NCBI GenBank assembly: GCA_035405785.1
Contig: DAONJS010000003.1
Coordinates: forward strand, 124,001-188,000
From: BPGX01 sp035405785
GTDB taxonomy: Bacteria > Bacteroidota > Bacteroidia > B-17B0 > Aurantibacillaceae
Reading direction: 5' to 3'
Length of the DNA stretch: 64,000 bases
Below are positions 46,599-54,917 of the stretch, piece after piece. Each line of letters starts with the position of its first letter. Position 1 is the stretch's first letter. Below the pieces are notes generated by a model. It did not search any database. It was given only the letters and a program-made list of their open reading frames with translations, and had not been told where the DNA came from. Both the position numbers and the translations under genes were made by a program.

Positions 46599-47474
46599 TC
46601 AAAATATCAATCGCTTTAATACTGCCCAAAATCTTTTTTTAAAGATGAAAAATGGACAATACTTTAATCCTTTTAATAGATATTCAAATGTTTCCTTTTT
46701 ATTTTTTTTGTCAAATGACAAATGTAGTGCTAAATAGGTATATGCACCACAATATAAAAGATTTAATTTTTTATGATATTTTTGAATAATGGCAGGATTA
46801 GAGGTAACAATGTCAATAAATGTTTCAATTTTTTTTATCCATTTATCTTTATCTACTTGCATTACGCTTCTATTGGGATGCTGAATAATAGCGGATGTAA
46901 TAATTGGAAAATGTTTAATTTCAGTATGTGCAGATATTCTGAGCCAAAGTTCCCAATCTTCTAATCCGGCAATTATTCTATTTTCGTTGAAGTAAAAATT
47001 TTGGAAAAAATTTTTTTCTATAAATACACTATTACAAGAGAATGGATTTCCATATATAATTGAATCAGATAATATCTTAGTTCTGCTGTGAATTATTGTT
47101 TTATTAGTTTTAATATCATAAGATAAATGGAAAATTTTGATGTTGTAATTGTTTATTATATTAAAAGCTGTTTCTAAATGATTGTTGTATAAAATATCAT
47201 CTGAATCAAAAAAATTTAGCCATTCTCCTATTGCTTGTTTTGCACCAAAGTTTCTTGCAAATCCTCTTTCTGAATTTTGAATTTTGAAATATCTAATTTT
47301 TTCTGATAAAAATGGTTTAACTACTTCCTCTGTATTATCAGTGCTACCATCATCAACAATAATGAGTTCAAAATTTTGAAAAGTTTGATTTATTACTGAT
47401 TGAATAGTGTTTTCAATAACATTTGAACGATTATATGTAGGGATGATGATAGAGAAGATAGGGTAAGTTTTCAT
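46599..47474 (-). CDS. Glycosyltransferase, family 2 (GT-A)
   Basis: 291 residues from ATG 47474 (MKTYPIFSIIIPTYNRS). The frame is open to 47516, but that part is the duplicated leader. GT2 motifs: FSIIIPTYNRS, FELIIVDDGSTDNT, the metal site FFDSDDILYNNH and AGLEDWELWLRIS (ED/W catalytic region). An inverting sugar transferase for the surface polysaccharide; specificity unknown. Flanked on both sides by copies A and B of the same 85-95 base element. Confidence 0.85.
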   Translation of the reverse strand: MKTYPIFSIIIPTYNRSNVIENTIQSVINQTFQNFELIIVDDGSTDNTEEVVKPFLSEKIRYFKIQNSERGFARNFGAKQAIGEWLNFFDSDDILYNNHLETAFNIINNYNIKIFHLSYDIKTNKTIIHSRTKILSDSIIYGNPFSCNSVFIEKNFFQNFYFNENRIIAGLEDWELWLRISAHTEIKHFPIITSAIIQHPNRSVMQVDKDKWIKKIETFIDIVTSNPAIIQKYHKKLNLLYCGAYTYLALHLSFDKKNKKETFEYLLKGLKYCPFFIFKKRFWAVLKRLIF

Positions 47475-47566
47475 CCGTAAATAATTTGTTATTAATAGGT
47501 CGGATGGAACTCGCATGATGAATTTTCATCCTTTTTTGTTTGTTAAACGAATCATGCTCGTTTCAT
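47472..47566. repeat. Duplicated leader element, copy B
   Basis: 95 bases, homologous to copy A (46510-46594). Its distal end (ATGAAACGAGCATGA on the minus strand) encodes the last residues MKRA and the stop of the upstream glycosyltransferase gene. Confidence 0.85.
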
Positions 47567-48700
47567 ATTATTTTTTCTTATTTGATATAAATTCTCTAAT
47601 TGATGAATCATCTTTTCTAAATTAAAATTTTGTGCTGTTTTATTACCATTTTCTCTTAATCTTAAAACTAATGAATTATCAGATAATATTATCTTTATAG
47701 ATTCATATATAGATTCTGAATTTTTGTAAGGCACCACCAAAGCATTATATTTGTCTATTATAAATTCATTTGCTACGCCTGATAAAGTGAATATACAAGG
47801 AATACCTGCTAATAGTGCTTCAATATAAACCTGTCCAAATGCTTCTGAATGATTATCAATAGGAACATGAACAAAAACATTAAAAATTTTATACAATGCG
47901 GGAACATCATTTTCAAAAGGAATTTCAATATAATTTTTTTGTGGTATTTTTTTTAATAATTTTTTAATTTCATCTTTATTGTCGCCATGCTGTGCATTTG
48001 CTAATATTAATTTTGCATTTGGATATTCTACTAATAATTTTTCAAATGCAGGTATTATATACTGGATACCTTTCCAATGAACATATCTTGATATTACACC
48101 AATTATAGGATAATCTTTATCTGTAATTTTATATTTATTCTTGATATGTAAAATTCGTTCGTTTGAAATATTTTGAAATTCTTCAATTTTAAATCCATGA
48201 TGAATTACAACAACTTTTTTATCATCAACATTTTCTTTTTCAATAAGTATATTTTTTACATTTTCACTTATTGCTATAATGTGAGTAGAACACCAATTAA
48301 TAAATTTATCATATTTAACTGCATGAGGAAAATAAACATGATTAAGAGTACTATGATGTCTAGTATAAATTCTTTGTTTAATACCTAAAATTTTTGCAAC
48401 TAACAAACCAATAAACGATGCTTCAAATAAATGAGCATGTACAATATCCGGTCTGTTTTTAATTAACTCAAATGTGATTTTAAAGAATGCTTTTATTAAA
48501 TCAACTTTATTATTGTAATTAATTCTTTTTACATATAAATTATTTTTTAAAAGAAATTTCTCAAGTTCTGTTTCAGAATTATTTAATAATATAAATTGTA
48601 ATTGATATTTATTTTTATCTAAACACTGAGCAATCCATTCAAATGCCAGTGATTTATTTATATTTGAAATAATATATGTAATTTTTATATTCATTCTCAT
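47552..48700 (-). CDS. Glycosyltransferase, family 4 (GT-B)
   Basis: 382 residues. PDIVHAHLFEASFIGLLVAK and RIYTRHHSTLNHVYF in the N-terminal half, then VIHHGFKIEEF, YPIIGVISRYVHWKGIQYIIPAFE, the donor-binding HSEAFGQVYIEALLAGIPCIF and NALVVPYKNSESIYESI, all typical GT4. The glutamate in EAFGQVYIEAL is the family EX7E element. It starts directly after the upstream FkbM stop (an alternative ATG lies two codons in). The last residues MKRA belong to repeat copy B. Confidence 0.9.
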   Translation of the reverse strand: MRMNIKITYIISNINKSLAFEWIAQCLDKNKYQLQFILLNNSETELEKFLLKNNLYVKRINYNNKVDLIKAFFKITFELIKNRPDIVHAHLFEASFIGLLVAKILGIKQRIYTRHHSTLNHVYFPHAVKYDKFINWCSTHIIAISENVKNILIEKENVDDKKVVVIHHGFKIEEFQNISNERILHIKNKYKITDKDYPIIGVISRYVHWKGIQYIIPAFEKLLVEYPNAKLILANAQHGDNKDEIKKLLKKIPQKNYIEIPFENDVPALYKIFNVFVHVPIDNHSEAFGQVYIEALLAGIPCIFTLSGVANEFIIDKYNALVVPYKNSESIYESIKIILSDNSLVLRLRENGNKTAQNFNLEKMIHQLENLYQIRKNNMKRA

Positions 48701-49585
48701 TTAATTTTGAGTGTATGCAATTATATCATAATGACAATTATTAAAGTTATCGGTTGATGAAATAGTTTTATTGGTCAAAGAATTTACAATTCTATAATTG
48801 TTTTTTTCTAAAAACGAAATTAATAATGAAGCTGAATGTCCTTGTTGTTTTAAGTTATTATCATCTAACTCAATAAAAAGTACAGGTTTATTTTTACGAA
48901 TTACTTTCTCTGCCCCAATTAATACATTATATTCATAACCCTCAACATCTATTTTAATTAAATCAATTTTTGAAATATTATTTTTTTCTACAAAATCATC
49001 TAATCTTTCTACATGGATAATAGAATATTCTTTGTTGTTATAATTTGTATCTGCAATAATTCTATTACCACCTCTATTATCTGTTGTGCTTATGTATAAT
49101 TTAAATTCTCCTTTTATATTTCCTAAACCATAATTAAATATTTCAATGTTTTTAAATTTATTTAAACTTATATTTTTTGATAGTTGTATAAAGTTATATT
49201 TATCGGGCTCAAAAGAAAATACTTTACCAGTACTACCTATTTTTTGTGCAATAAAAAGTGAGGTGCTACCTATATTTGCTCCAATATCCATTACAATTTG
49301 CCCTTCTTTTACTAAATTAAGTAATGCATTTAATGAATCATCTTTAAATCCATAATATAAATGATGTCCAATATAATCACTAATGTCAACTTCCATTAAA
49401 ATGCCATTTTTATTGATTTTTCTCCATGTAGGATGTTTATATTGATAATTATTTGGAACTAATTTTGACCAAAAATTATTAATAGATTTATTTCTAGTTT
49501 TTTTGATTAGATATTTTTCTAAAATTTCATGTTTAAAGAAATTTCTAATGAAATTAAATATCTTTGTTTTTAATCTTAATTCCAT
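48701..49585 (-). CDS. FkbM family SAM-dependent methyltransferase
   Basis: 294 residues. SAM motif IVMDIGANIGSTSLFIAQKI (about 95-114), FSFEPDKYNFIQLSKNI, and the family signature IDLIKIDVEGYEYNVLIGAE with KPVLFIELDD. It probably O-methylates a sugar of the glycan made by this cluster. About 75 residues precede the methyltransferase domain. It starts 3 bases after the upstream glycosyltransferase stop and its stop codon abuts the next start. Confidence 0.87.
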   Translation of the reverse strand: MELRLKTKIFNFIRNFFKHEILEKYLIKKTRNKSINNFWSKLVPNNYQYKHPTWRKINKNGILMEVDISDYIGHHLYYGFKDDSLNALLNLVKEGQIVMDIGANIGSTSLFIAQKIGSTGKVFSFEPDKYNFIQLSKNISLNKFKNIEIFNYGLGNIKGEFKLYISTTDNRGGNRIIADTNYNNKEYSIIHVERLDDFVEKNNISKIDLIKIDVEGYEYNVLIGAEKVIRKNKPVLFIELDDNNLKQQGHSASLLISFLEKNNYRIVNSLTNKTISSTDNFNNCHYDIIAYTQN

Positions 49586-49588
49586 AAT

Positions 49589-50503
49589 TTATTTAAAGTT
49601 ATATCCATTATAAATTTTTATTGCCAGCATTAATGATATTAATTTGAAACGAAAAAAATCAAATTTTTTTGAATTTGGGATAATAGAGTATAAAATGTAA
49701 AAAAAAGGTAGAAGATATTGACAAATGTATAGTATTATATTTTTACTAAATGTATAATTTAATTTTAGTTCTGTATAACCTTCTTCAACAGCTACTCTCC
49801 TAGTTTTAGCACGATTTTCTTGTGCATTTAACCATGTTTTCAAATTTATTTTGTCTATTTCATTATGATAAACTGTTATTCGAGAATCAATATAACACTC
49901 AATACCATTTCTTTTTAATCGTATAGGAAAATCATAATCTTCAAAACCAGAAAATGGAAAATTTTCATTATATCCGCCCACTTTTTCAAAATTTTTTCTA
50001 CTGATGGATAGATGAAAACTTGCTATAGATTTTGATTTAAATAATTCATTATCTTTCCAAGTATTGTCATTATACCACTCTTTAAATGATGTTAGTTTTT
50101 TTGATTTTAAAAATCTTCCAAAAGGCGATGATTCTAATTTATATTTTAATTCAGGAGGGTATTCCCAATTTGGATTTACACAGAAATTTTCGAATTTATT
50201 ATGTAAGTTTAAAATATGTAAAACCGTTTCATTTGATATTAAAATATCATCATCTAAAAAAATTAATAATTCTCCTTGTGACTTATGAAATCCTAGATTT
50301 CTTGCTGATGCAACACCAGTTTTAAAGTTATCAAATATCTTTACATTGGGATATTCTTTTGAAATATTTATTTTAGTTTCTTTTGAATCATTAATAACTA
50401 TTATTTCTGCATCTAAATTTTTAATTGCATTAACAGCATTTTTTAATGTTAGTTCGAAAATATCTTTTCTATCCTTTGTTGGTATTATGATACTCAGTTG
50501 CAT
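49589..50503 (-). CDS. Glycosyltransferase, family 2 (GT-A)
   Basis: 304 residues. MQLSIIIPTKDRKDIFELTL start, AEIIVINDSKE, the metal site LLIFLDDDILISNE and the acceptor/catalytic site SGFEDYDFPIRLKR. One or two hydrophobic stretches near the C-terminus (IILYICQYLLPFFYILYSII) suggest membrane association. Acts in the surface polysaccharide cluster; 8 bases after the methyltransferase gene. Confidence 0.88.
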   Translation of the reverse strand: MQLSIIIPTKDRKDIFELTLKNAVNAIKNLDAEIIVINDSKETKINISKEYPNVKIFDNFKTGVASARNLGFHKSQGELLIFLDDDILISNETVLHILNLHNKFENFCVNPNWEYPPELKYKLESSPFGRFLKSKKLTSFKEWYNDNTWKDNELFKSKSIASFHLSISRKNFEKVGGYNENFPFSGFEDYDFPIRLKRNGIECYIDSRITVYHNEIDKINLKTWLNAQENRAKTRRVAVEEGYTELKLNYTFSKNIILYICQYLLPFFYILYSIIPNSKKFDFFRFKLISLMLAIKIYNGYNFK

Positions 50504-50511
50504 TGTTTTAC

Positions 50512-51180
50512 TTATTTTGTAACAACTAAAGAAAATCTTCCATAAATATCAAGTGTTATAGGTTTGAGATCATATAATTTTAAATTAGTATTCTTTAATT
50601 TAGATAGAACTTCGCTTAAATAATCTTTTTTATGAACATCGTCCAGAATTAATATTCCGTTTTCGCTAATTAAACTTAAAACATATTCAATATATTGAAT
50701 TCTTACATCAGTGAAATTTAAATCAAGAAGTATTAAATCAAAATTACTTTCATTTAAACTTTTAAATTGATTTAAAGTAAAAATTTTATCAGTATTTAAT
50801 TTATGTTCATTTAGGAAAGTTTCAGTTTTTTTAAGCCATTCTACATCGTCATCAACAGAGTAAACTTCTATTTTTTCTGAATCATTTGCATACAATCTTA
50901 AAACAAATGAACTGAATCCAGATCCTAAATCTACTATTTTTTTACATTTATTAATTTTACAATAAGTATATAAAAAGGTTGCTAGTTCTAATGAGATTGC
51001 CATGTTTGGACTTGAGACATTATTAATATATTCATTGTAATAGCTTTCTAATTTTATTTTGTTCTCTTGTAAATTTATTTTAGAATAATTATTAAACTTT
51101 TCTTCTATGAATTTTTTAAAACTATGAATTGAGTTTTTAAGAATGATAAATTCTATTTTTTTAAATATTTTATTAATCAT
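50512..51180 (-). CDS. Class I SAM-dependent methyltransferase
   Basis: 222 residues from ATG 51180. The frame is open to 51234, but that start would sit inside the end of wzt. The SAM-binding motif KIVDLGSGFSSFVLRLY and acidic VYSVDDDVEWL follow a helical N-terminus, then FDLILLDLNFTDVRIQYIEY and GILILDDVHKKDYLSEVL, typical of the cluster's small-molecule methyltransferases. The substrate is not evident; a sugar is likely from context. Start lies 25 bases after the wzt stop. Confidence 0.82.
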   Translation of the reverse strand: MINKIFKKIEFIILKNSIHSFKKFIEEKFNNYSKINLQENKIKLESYYNEYINNVSSPNMAISLELATFLYTYCKINKCKKIVDLGSGFSSFVLRLYANDSEKIEVYSVDDDVEWLKKTETFLNEHKLNTDKIFTLNQFKSLNESNFDLILLDLNFTDVRIQYIEYVLSLISENGILILDDVHKKDYLSEVLSKLKNTNLKLYDLKPITLDIYGRFSLVVTK

Positions 51181-51205
51181 AATTAGTATTATATTATAAG
51201 TAGTG

Positions 51206-52453
51206 TTATATTGATTGTATTTTCCAATCAACATTTTTTATAAATACTTTATTAAGTTTTGCATCTGGTAATTCTATTGAATTTGTAAATGGTACTGCAT
51301 CTATATGTAGTGTAAAACAATCTTTTAATACTTGTAAATCTATAAATGAATTTCCAAAATGTATATCAATATGATATATACCAGCATATAGTGGCAATGA
51401 TGGTATTTTCATTGAAATTTCTCCTTTATTGATATCTATTTTTGAAATATTTTCGATATAATGTTTATTATTTATACCTATAATTGGATTATTTTGAGAA
51501 TCTCTAAAAATTACACCTAAGACGGGAAATTCTAATTTTTCATCTGATTTGAAAAATAATTTAATTTCCAATTCGCTTCCTAAACTTGTAGTTGTACCAT
51601 GTTTGCCATTGCAAAGCATTTCAATTCTTTGAATTATGCTATCTTTATTATTTTTTAAATCTATAATACCTGTTGTGTTTCCATTGTTTTCTTCTATAAA
51701 ATTAAGATATTTCTGTATTACTAATGAAGATTCATCAATAGTTTCTATATTTCCATTTATTAATAAAATTGATTTTTTACATAAATTTTCAACAGCACCC
51801 ATATTATGACTCACAAACAAAACCGTTCTACCTTGTTGTTTGCTCACTTCTTCCATTTTTCCTAAACATTTTTTTTGAAATTCGGCATCACCTACTGCAA
51901 GTACTTCGTCAATTACTAATATCTCTGCTTCTAAAAATGCCGCTACTGCAAATGCTAATCTTAATTGCATGCCACTACTGTAATGTTTTAATGGTGTATC
52001 AATAAACTTTTCTACTCCGGCAAAATCAACAATTTCATCAAACTTTCTTTTGATTTCAGCCCTTTTCATTCCTAAAATGGCTCCATTAAAAAAAACATTT
52101 TCTCTACCCGTTAGTTCAGGGTGAAATCCAGTACCTACTTCTAATAAACTTGCTACTCTGCCTCTTAATATAATTTTTCCTTCGCTTGGTGGTGTTATTC
52201 GTGAAAGAATTTTCAACAATGTAGATTTTCCAGCACCATTTTTTCCAATAATTCCAATGCTTTCACCTTCATATACATTAAAACTTACATCTTTTAATGC
52301 CCAAAACTCTTCATCAAAAGAGTTGGATAATATATTTTTGAAAGGTGATTTGATAAAATTCACCAATGAATCACGCACACTTAAATAAGGTTGTTTTTCG
52401 TGATGTATTTTAAATTTCTTTCCGATATTATGTACTTCAATGATGGGCTGCAT
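51206..52453 (-). CDS. wzt: Polysaccharide ABC transporter ATP-binding protein (Wzt-type)
   Basis: 415 residues. Walker A GKNGAGKST (70-78), signature YSSGM (158-162), Walker B ILVIDEVLAVGD (about 178-189) and H-loop H216. After about residue 235 comes a C-terminal beta-sandwich domain, as in Wzt proteins that recognise the modified end of the polysaccharide. It energises export of a lipid-linked glycan through the permease encoded 14 bases upstream. Confidence 0.93.
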   Translation of the reverse strand: MQPIIEVHNIGKKFKIHHEKQPYLSVRDSLVNFIKSPFKNILSNSFDEEFWALKDVSFNVYEGESIGIIGKNGAGKSTLLKILSRITPPSEGKIILRGRVASLLEVGTGFHPELTGRENVFFNGAILGMKRAEIKRKFDEIVDFAGVEKFIDTPLKHYSSGMQLRLAFAVAAFLEAEILVIDEVLAVGDAEFQKKCLGKMEEVSKQQGRTVLFVSHNMGAVENLCKKSILLINGNIETIDESSLVIQKYLNFIEENNGNTTGIIDLKNNKDSIIQRIEMLCNGKHGTTTSLGSELEIKLFFKSDEKLEFPVLGVIFRDSQNNPIIGINNKHYIENISKIDINKGEISMKIPSLPLYAGIYHIDIHFGNSFIDLQVLKDCFTLHIDAVPFTNSIELPDAKLNKVFIKNVDWKIQSI

Positions 52454-52467
52454 AGTGAGATTATAAA

Positions 52468-53304
52468 TTAAATTCTATCAGCAATATATTCTTCGGTTCT
52501 TCTGAATGTATAAAGGCCTATGAAAAAATAAATAATTAACATTATCATTGATTCAATGATTTGTAGATTATCTATTTGAATATCTGTGCCAAACAATGCT
52601 TTTCTCATCCATTGCATACCTAAAATCATTGGATTTAAAATTAAAATTATTTGTTGTAATAATGGATTGGGTAAATGAATGTTGTAAATAACAGGACTTA
52701 AAAAAAACAATAACTGAATCAAAAATGGCAACGCATATCTGAAATCTCTATATTTTACAATCAATGCAGAAAAATATAATCCTAATGCTAATGAAAAAAA
52801 CACAATTACAATTAATGATATTAAAAAGTATAACAAATTGATGTTGAGTATTAAATGATAATCTTCTATTAACATAAAAATGAGTAAGACAAAAAATGAA
52901 ATAAAAAAATCTACTAATGAAGATAATACAGATGAAACAGGAATAATCAACCTTGGAAAATATATTTTTTTAATAATATTAGCATTTGTAAGAATAGCAT
53001 TTACAGATGTATTGGCGGCAGATGAAAATAAATTCCATGAAATGAGTCCTGAAAATACAAATAAATAATAAGGTGCATTGGTTATATTATGTTTAAAGAC
53101 ATTGGCTAAAAAAGCATTGATGATTAACATCATCAATAAAGGTTGCAAAACAACCCATAAAACACCTATTGCAGTTTGTTTATATTTTACTTTTATTTCT
53201 CTCCATGTAAAAATATAAATCAATTCTTTGTATTGCAATAATTCTGCAATGCCCAAAGAAAACTTTCCTCTTGGTAAAATAGTATATTCAGGTTTATTGT
53301 CCAT
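52468..53304 (-). CDS. wzm: Polysaccharide ABC transporter permease (Wzm-type)
   Basis: 278 residues, about six membrane helices (ABC-2 type). N-terminal LLQYKELIYIFTWREIKVKYKQ and the helical segments GVLWVVLQPLLMMLIINAF, FSLALGLYFSALIVKYRDF and the C-terminal FRRTEEYIADRI fit Wzm-type exporters. It forms the channel for the glycan with the Wzt ATPase. Its first 11 bases overlap the end of the sulfotransferase gene. Confidence 0.92.
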   Translation of the reverse strand: MDNKPEYTILPRGKFSLGIAELLQYKELIYIFTWREIKVKYKQTAIGVLWVVLQPLLMMLIINAFLANVFKHNITNAPYYLFVFSGLISWNLFSSAANTSVNAILTNANIIKKIYFPRLIIPVSSVLSSLVDFFISFFVLLIFMLIEDYHLILNINLLYFLISLIVIVFFSLALGLYFSALIVKYRDFRYALPFLIQLLFFLSPVIYNIHLPNPLLQQIILILNPMILGMQWMRKALFGTDIQIDNLQIIESMIMLIIYFFIGLYTFRRTEEYIADRI

Positions 53305-54178
53305 TTAGCCAGTTAGTTTTAAGTCCCGTTATTGCTTCAAAATTTTTTATTGACGAATAATAATTATCAGCAAGTATATTTTCTAAGTCTTTATCAATGA
53401 TAAATTTTTCCTGAGGTTCTACTAAATTGATGTGTTCTAATTTTTTTGTAAGTTTTACCCAGAATTTAACAGGTATTAATGCCCGAATGTTTTCTTTTAT
53501 TTTACTATGTCTTAATTTTACAATTAGTTTTTGGTAGCGATTACTCTTAATTTCTTTTTGTGTGTTTTGAACAGGTAAATTTGATAATACACTTGTGTCT
53601 ATATTCAAATTGTATTTTTTTGAAAATTGTTCAAGATGATGTTCAATATCGTTATATAAATCTTCAAATAAAAAATAATGAATTTGGTTTTCATTAATTT
53701 TTACCAAAATTTTTTTTAGCCATTCATCGTATTTTCCAAAAGAATAAAAAACCTGATGTTCAAAACTATTTTTGTCAGATAATGCGATTTCAATTGTCTT
53801 TTTTAAGTCATTAGGATACAAACTTCTTGTTTTTTCCATCAAATATGAAGATACAAATCTTTGTAATGGATTGCGAAAAATTAGAATAAATTTTACATCA
53901 GGTGAATGTTTTACTACTCGTTCTAATGCTTCAATTGTTGTAAAAGAATTACTATGTTTTACTAACCTATAATGTGATCCGTTTAAATGTGCAGGTGTAT
54001 CAAAAAAATAATTTTTTTCCAGAAAATGATTCCCTTTTGAATATTCTTTTTCATCATAAAAAAATGTACACTCCATTTGAGGATGAGTTACTATATTAGA
54101 ACATTTACTCAATACATACGCTAAATTTGTAGTTCCTGCTTTTTGAATACCTGCAATGTAAAAATCAATTTTCATCAA
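53294..54178 (-). CDS. Sulfotransferase family protein
   Basis: 294 residues (a second ATG is one codon in). PAPS-binding P-loop DFYIAGIQKAGTTNLAYVLS at the N-terminus and the 3'-phosphate site FILIFRNPLQRFVSSYLMEK at about 105-125, with FEDLYNDIEHHLEQ and a C-terminal helix ending GLKTNW. It transfers sulfate to a hydroxyl, here probably to the exported polysaccharide. It lies 20 bases after divIC and overlaps the permease gene. Confidence 0.85.
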   Translation of the reverse strand: MMKIDFYIAGIQKAGTTNLAYVLSKCSNIVTHPQMECTFFYDEKEYSKGNHFLEKNYFFDTPAHLNGSHYRLVKHSNSFTTIEALERVVKHSPDVKFILIFRNPLQRFVSSYLMEKTRSLYPNDLKKTIEIALSDKNSFEHQVFYSFGKYDEWLKKILVKINENQIHYFLFEDLYNDIEHHLEQFSKKYNLNIDTSVLSNLPVQNTQKEIKSNRYQKLIVKLRHSKIKENIRALIPVKFWVKLTKKLEHINLVEPQEKFIIDKDLENILADNYYSSIKNFEAITGLKTNWLNGQ

Positions 54179-54198
54179 CCAAAAAACTTTTCTTAATT

Positions 54199-54480
54199 TT
54201 ACTTTTTATTGACAATAATATACACTTCTTCATTGTCTTTTTTCATCCAGTATCTTTCACGAGCAAATCTTTCTAAACTCTGCATATTATTTTTTAGTTC
54301 ATCTGCTGCAATTTTATTTTTTTCAATTTCATTTAAGTAATATCTTTTTTCATCGTATAATTTTTTTAATTGAATACTTAAATCTCTTTGTGTGAAAAAA
54401 TCATTTTTATCAAAAAACAATAACCAAACCACAAAAAACAAAATTGTTATTGTATACTTATTAAATAAAATCTTGTACAT
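54199..54480 (-). CDS. divIC: DivIC/FtsB-like septum formation initiator
   Basis: 93 residues from ATG 54480. The frame is open to 54504, but a -7 element (TATACTTG) covers 54509-54502, so ATG 54480 is used. One membrane helix (ITILFFVVWLLFF), then a coiled-coil periplasmic part (LSIQLKKLYDEKRYYLNEIEKNK) and the FARERYWMKKDNEEVYII end that marks FtsB/DivIC proteins of the divisome. It heads the operon of polysaccharide genes, which is unusual: in many genomes it stands near enolase. Confidence 0.85.
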   Translation of the reverse strand: MYKILFNKYTITILFFVVWLLFFDKNDFFTQRDLSIQLKKLYDEKRYYLNEIEKNKIAADELKNNMQSLERFARERYWMKKDNEEVYIIVNKK

Positions 54481-54501
54481 TTTATTAGGGTTTAATGCAC
54501 G

Positions 54502-54509
54502 CAAGTATA
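54502..54509 (-). promoter_or_regulatory. -7 promoter element of the divIC-polysaccharide operon
   Basis: TATACTTG on the minus strand, one mismatch to TAnnTTTG, 21 bases before ATG 54480. Confidence 0.4.
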
Positions 54510-54572
54510 CTAAAAAATTTGTAATTTGTATTCATTTTAAAACATTATGTAATTGTTATCTATTAAATTCAC

Positions 54573-54580
54573 TATATTCG
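54573..54580 (+). promoter_or_regulatory. -7 promoter element of tRNA-Lys
   Basis: TATATTCG preceded by TTG 17 bases upstream (54553-54555), 14 bases before the tRNA. Confidence 0.45.
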
Positions 54581-54594
54581 CCTCATAAAAAATA

Positions 54595-54667
54595 GCTTTC
54601 TTAGCTCAGTTGGTAGAGCAACTGACTCTTAATCAGTGGGTCGGGGGTTCGAGTCCCCCAGAAAGCA
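54595..54667 (+). tRNA. tRNA-Lys (anticodon CTT)
   Basis: 73 bases forming a cloverleaf: acceptor GCTTTCT/AGAAAGC, D stem GCTC/GAGC, anticodon stem ACTGA/TCAGT with loop CTCTTAA (anticodon CTT at 54628-54630), T arm GGGGGTTCGAGTCCCCC, discriminator A. CCA is not encoded. It reads AAG lysine codons. Confidence 0.97.
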
Positions 54668-54837
54668 CAAGTGAATTAAAATCTTTAATCTATAGTTATC
54701 ACTAAAAAGGTTTTGAAGTAAGAGTTTCTATTGTATTTAGAAGATTTAAAACGATGTTTGTACAGATGTTTCATTAGCAATTTTTCAAGTAAAAAAAGAA
54801 TCAATTCAGGTGGCAAAAATTCCATTATTTTTATAAA

Positions 54838-54869
54838 TTTGTTTATTTGAAAACAAGTTCTTATATTTG
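54838..54869 (+). promoter_or_regulatory. Promoter of the GAF/HisKA_2 kinase gene
   Basis: TTTG (54838-54841), 20 bases, TATATTTG (54862-54869); exact on both parts. Confidence 0.5.
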
Positions 54870-54917
54870 TAGTCAAATATTGTTTTCGCTAAAGTAATTT
54901 ATTTAACATATTTATTG

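Noticed and set aside
54685..54876. 63-residue minus-strand open frame after the tRNA
   Set aside because: No recognisable domain and no clear promoter; probably chance in AT-rich DNA.
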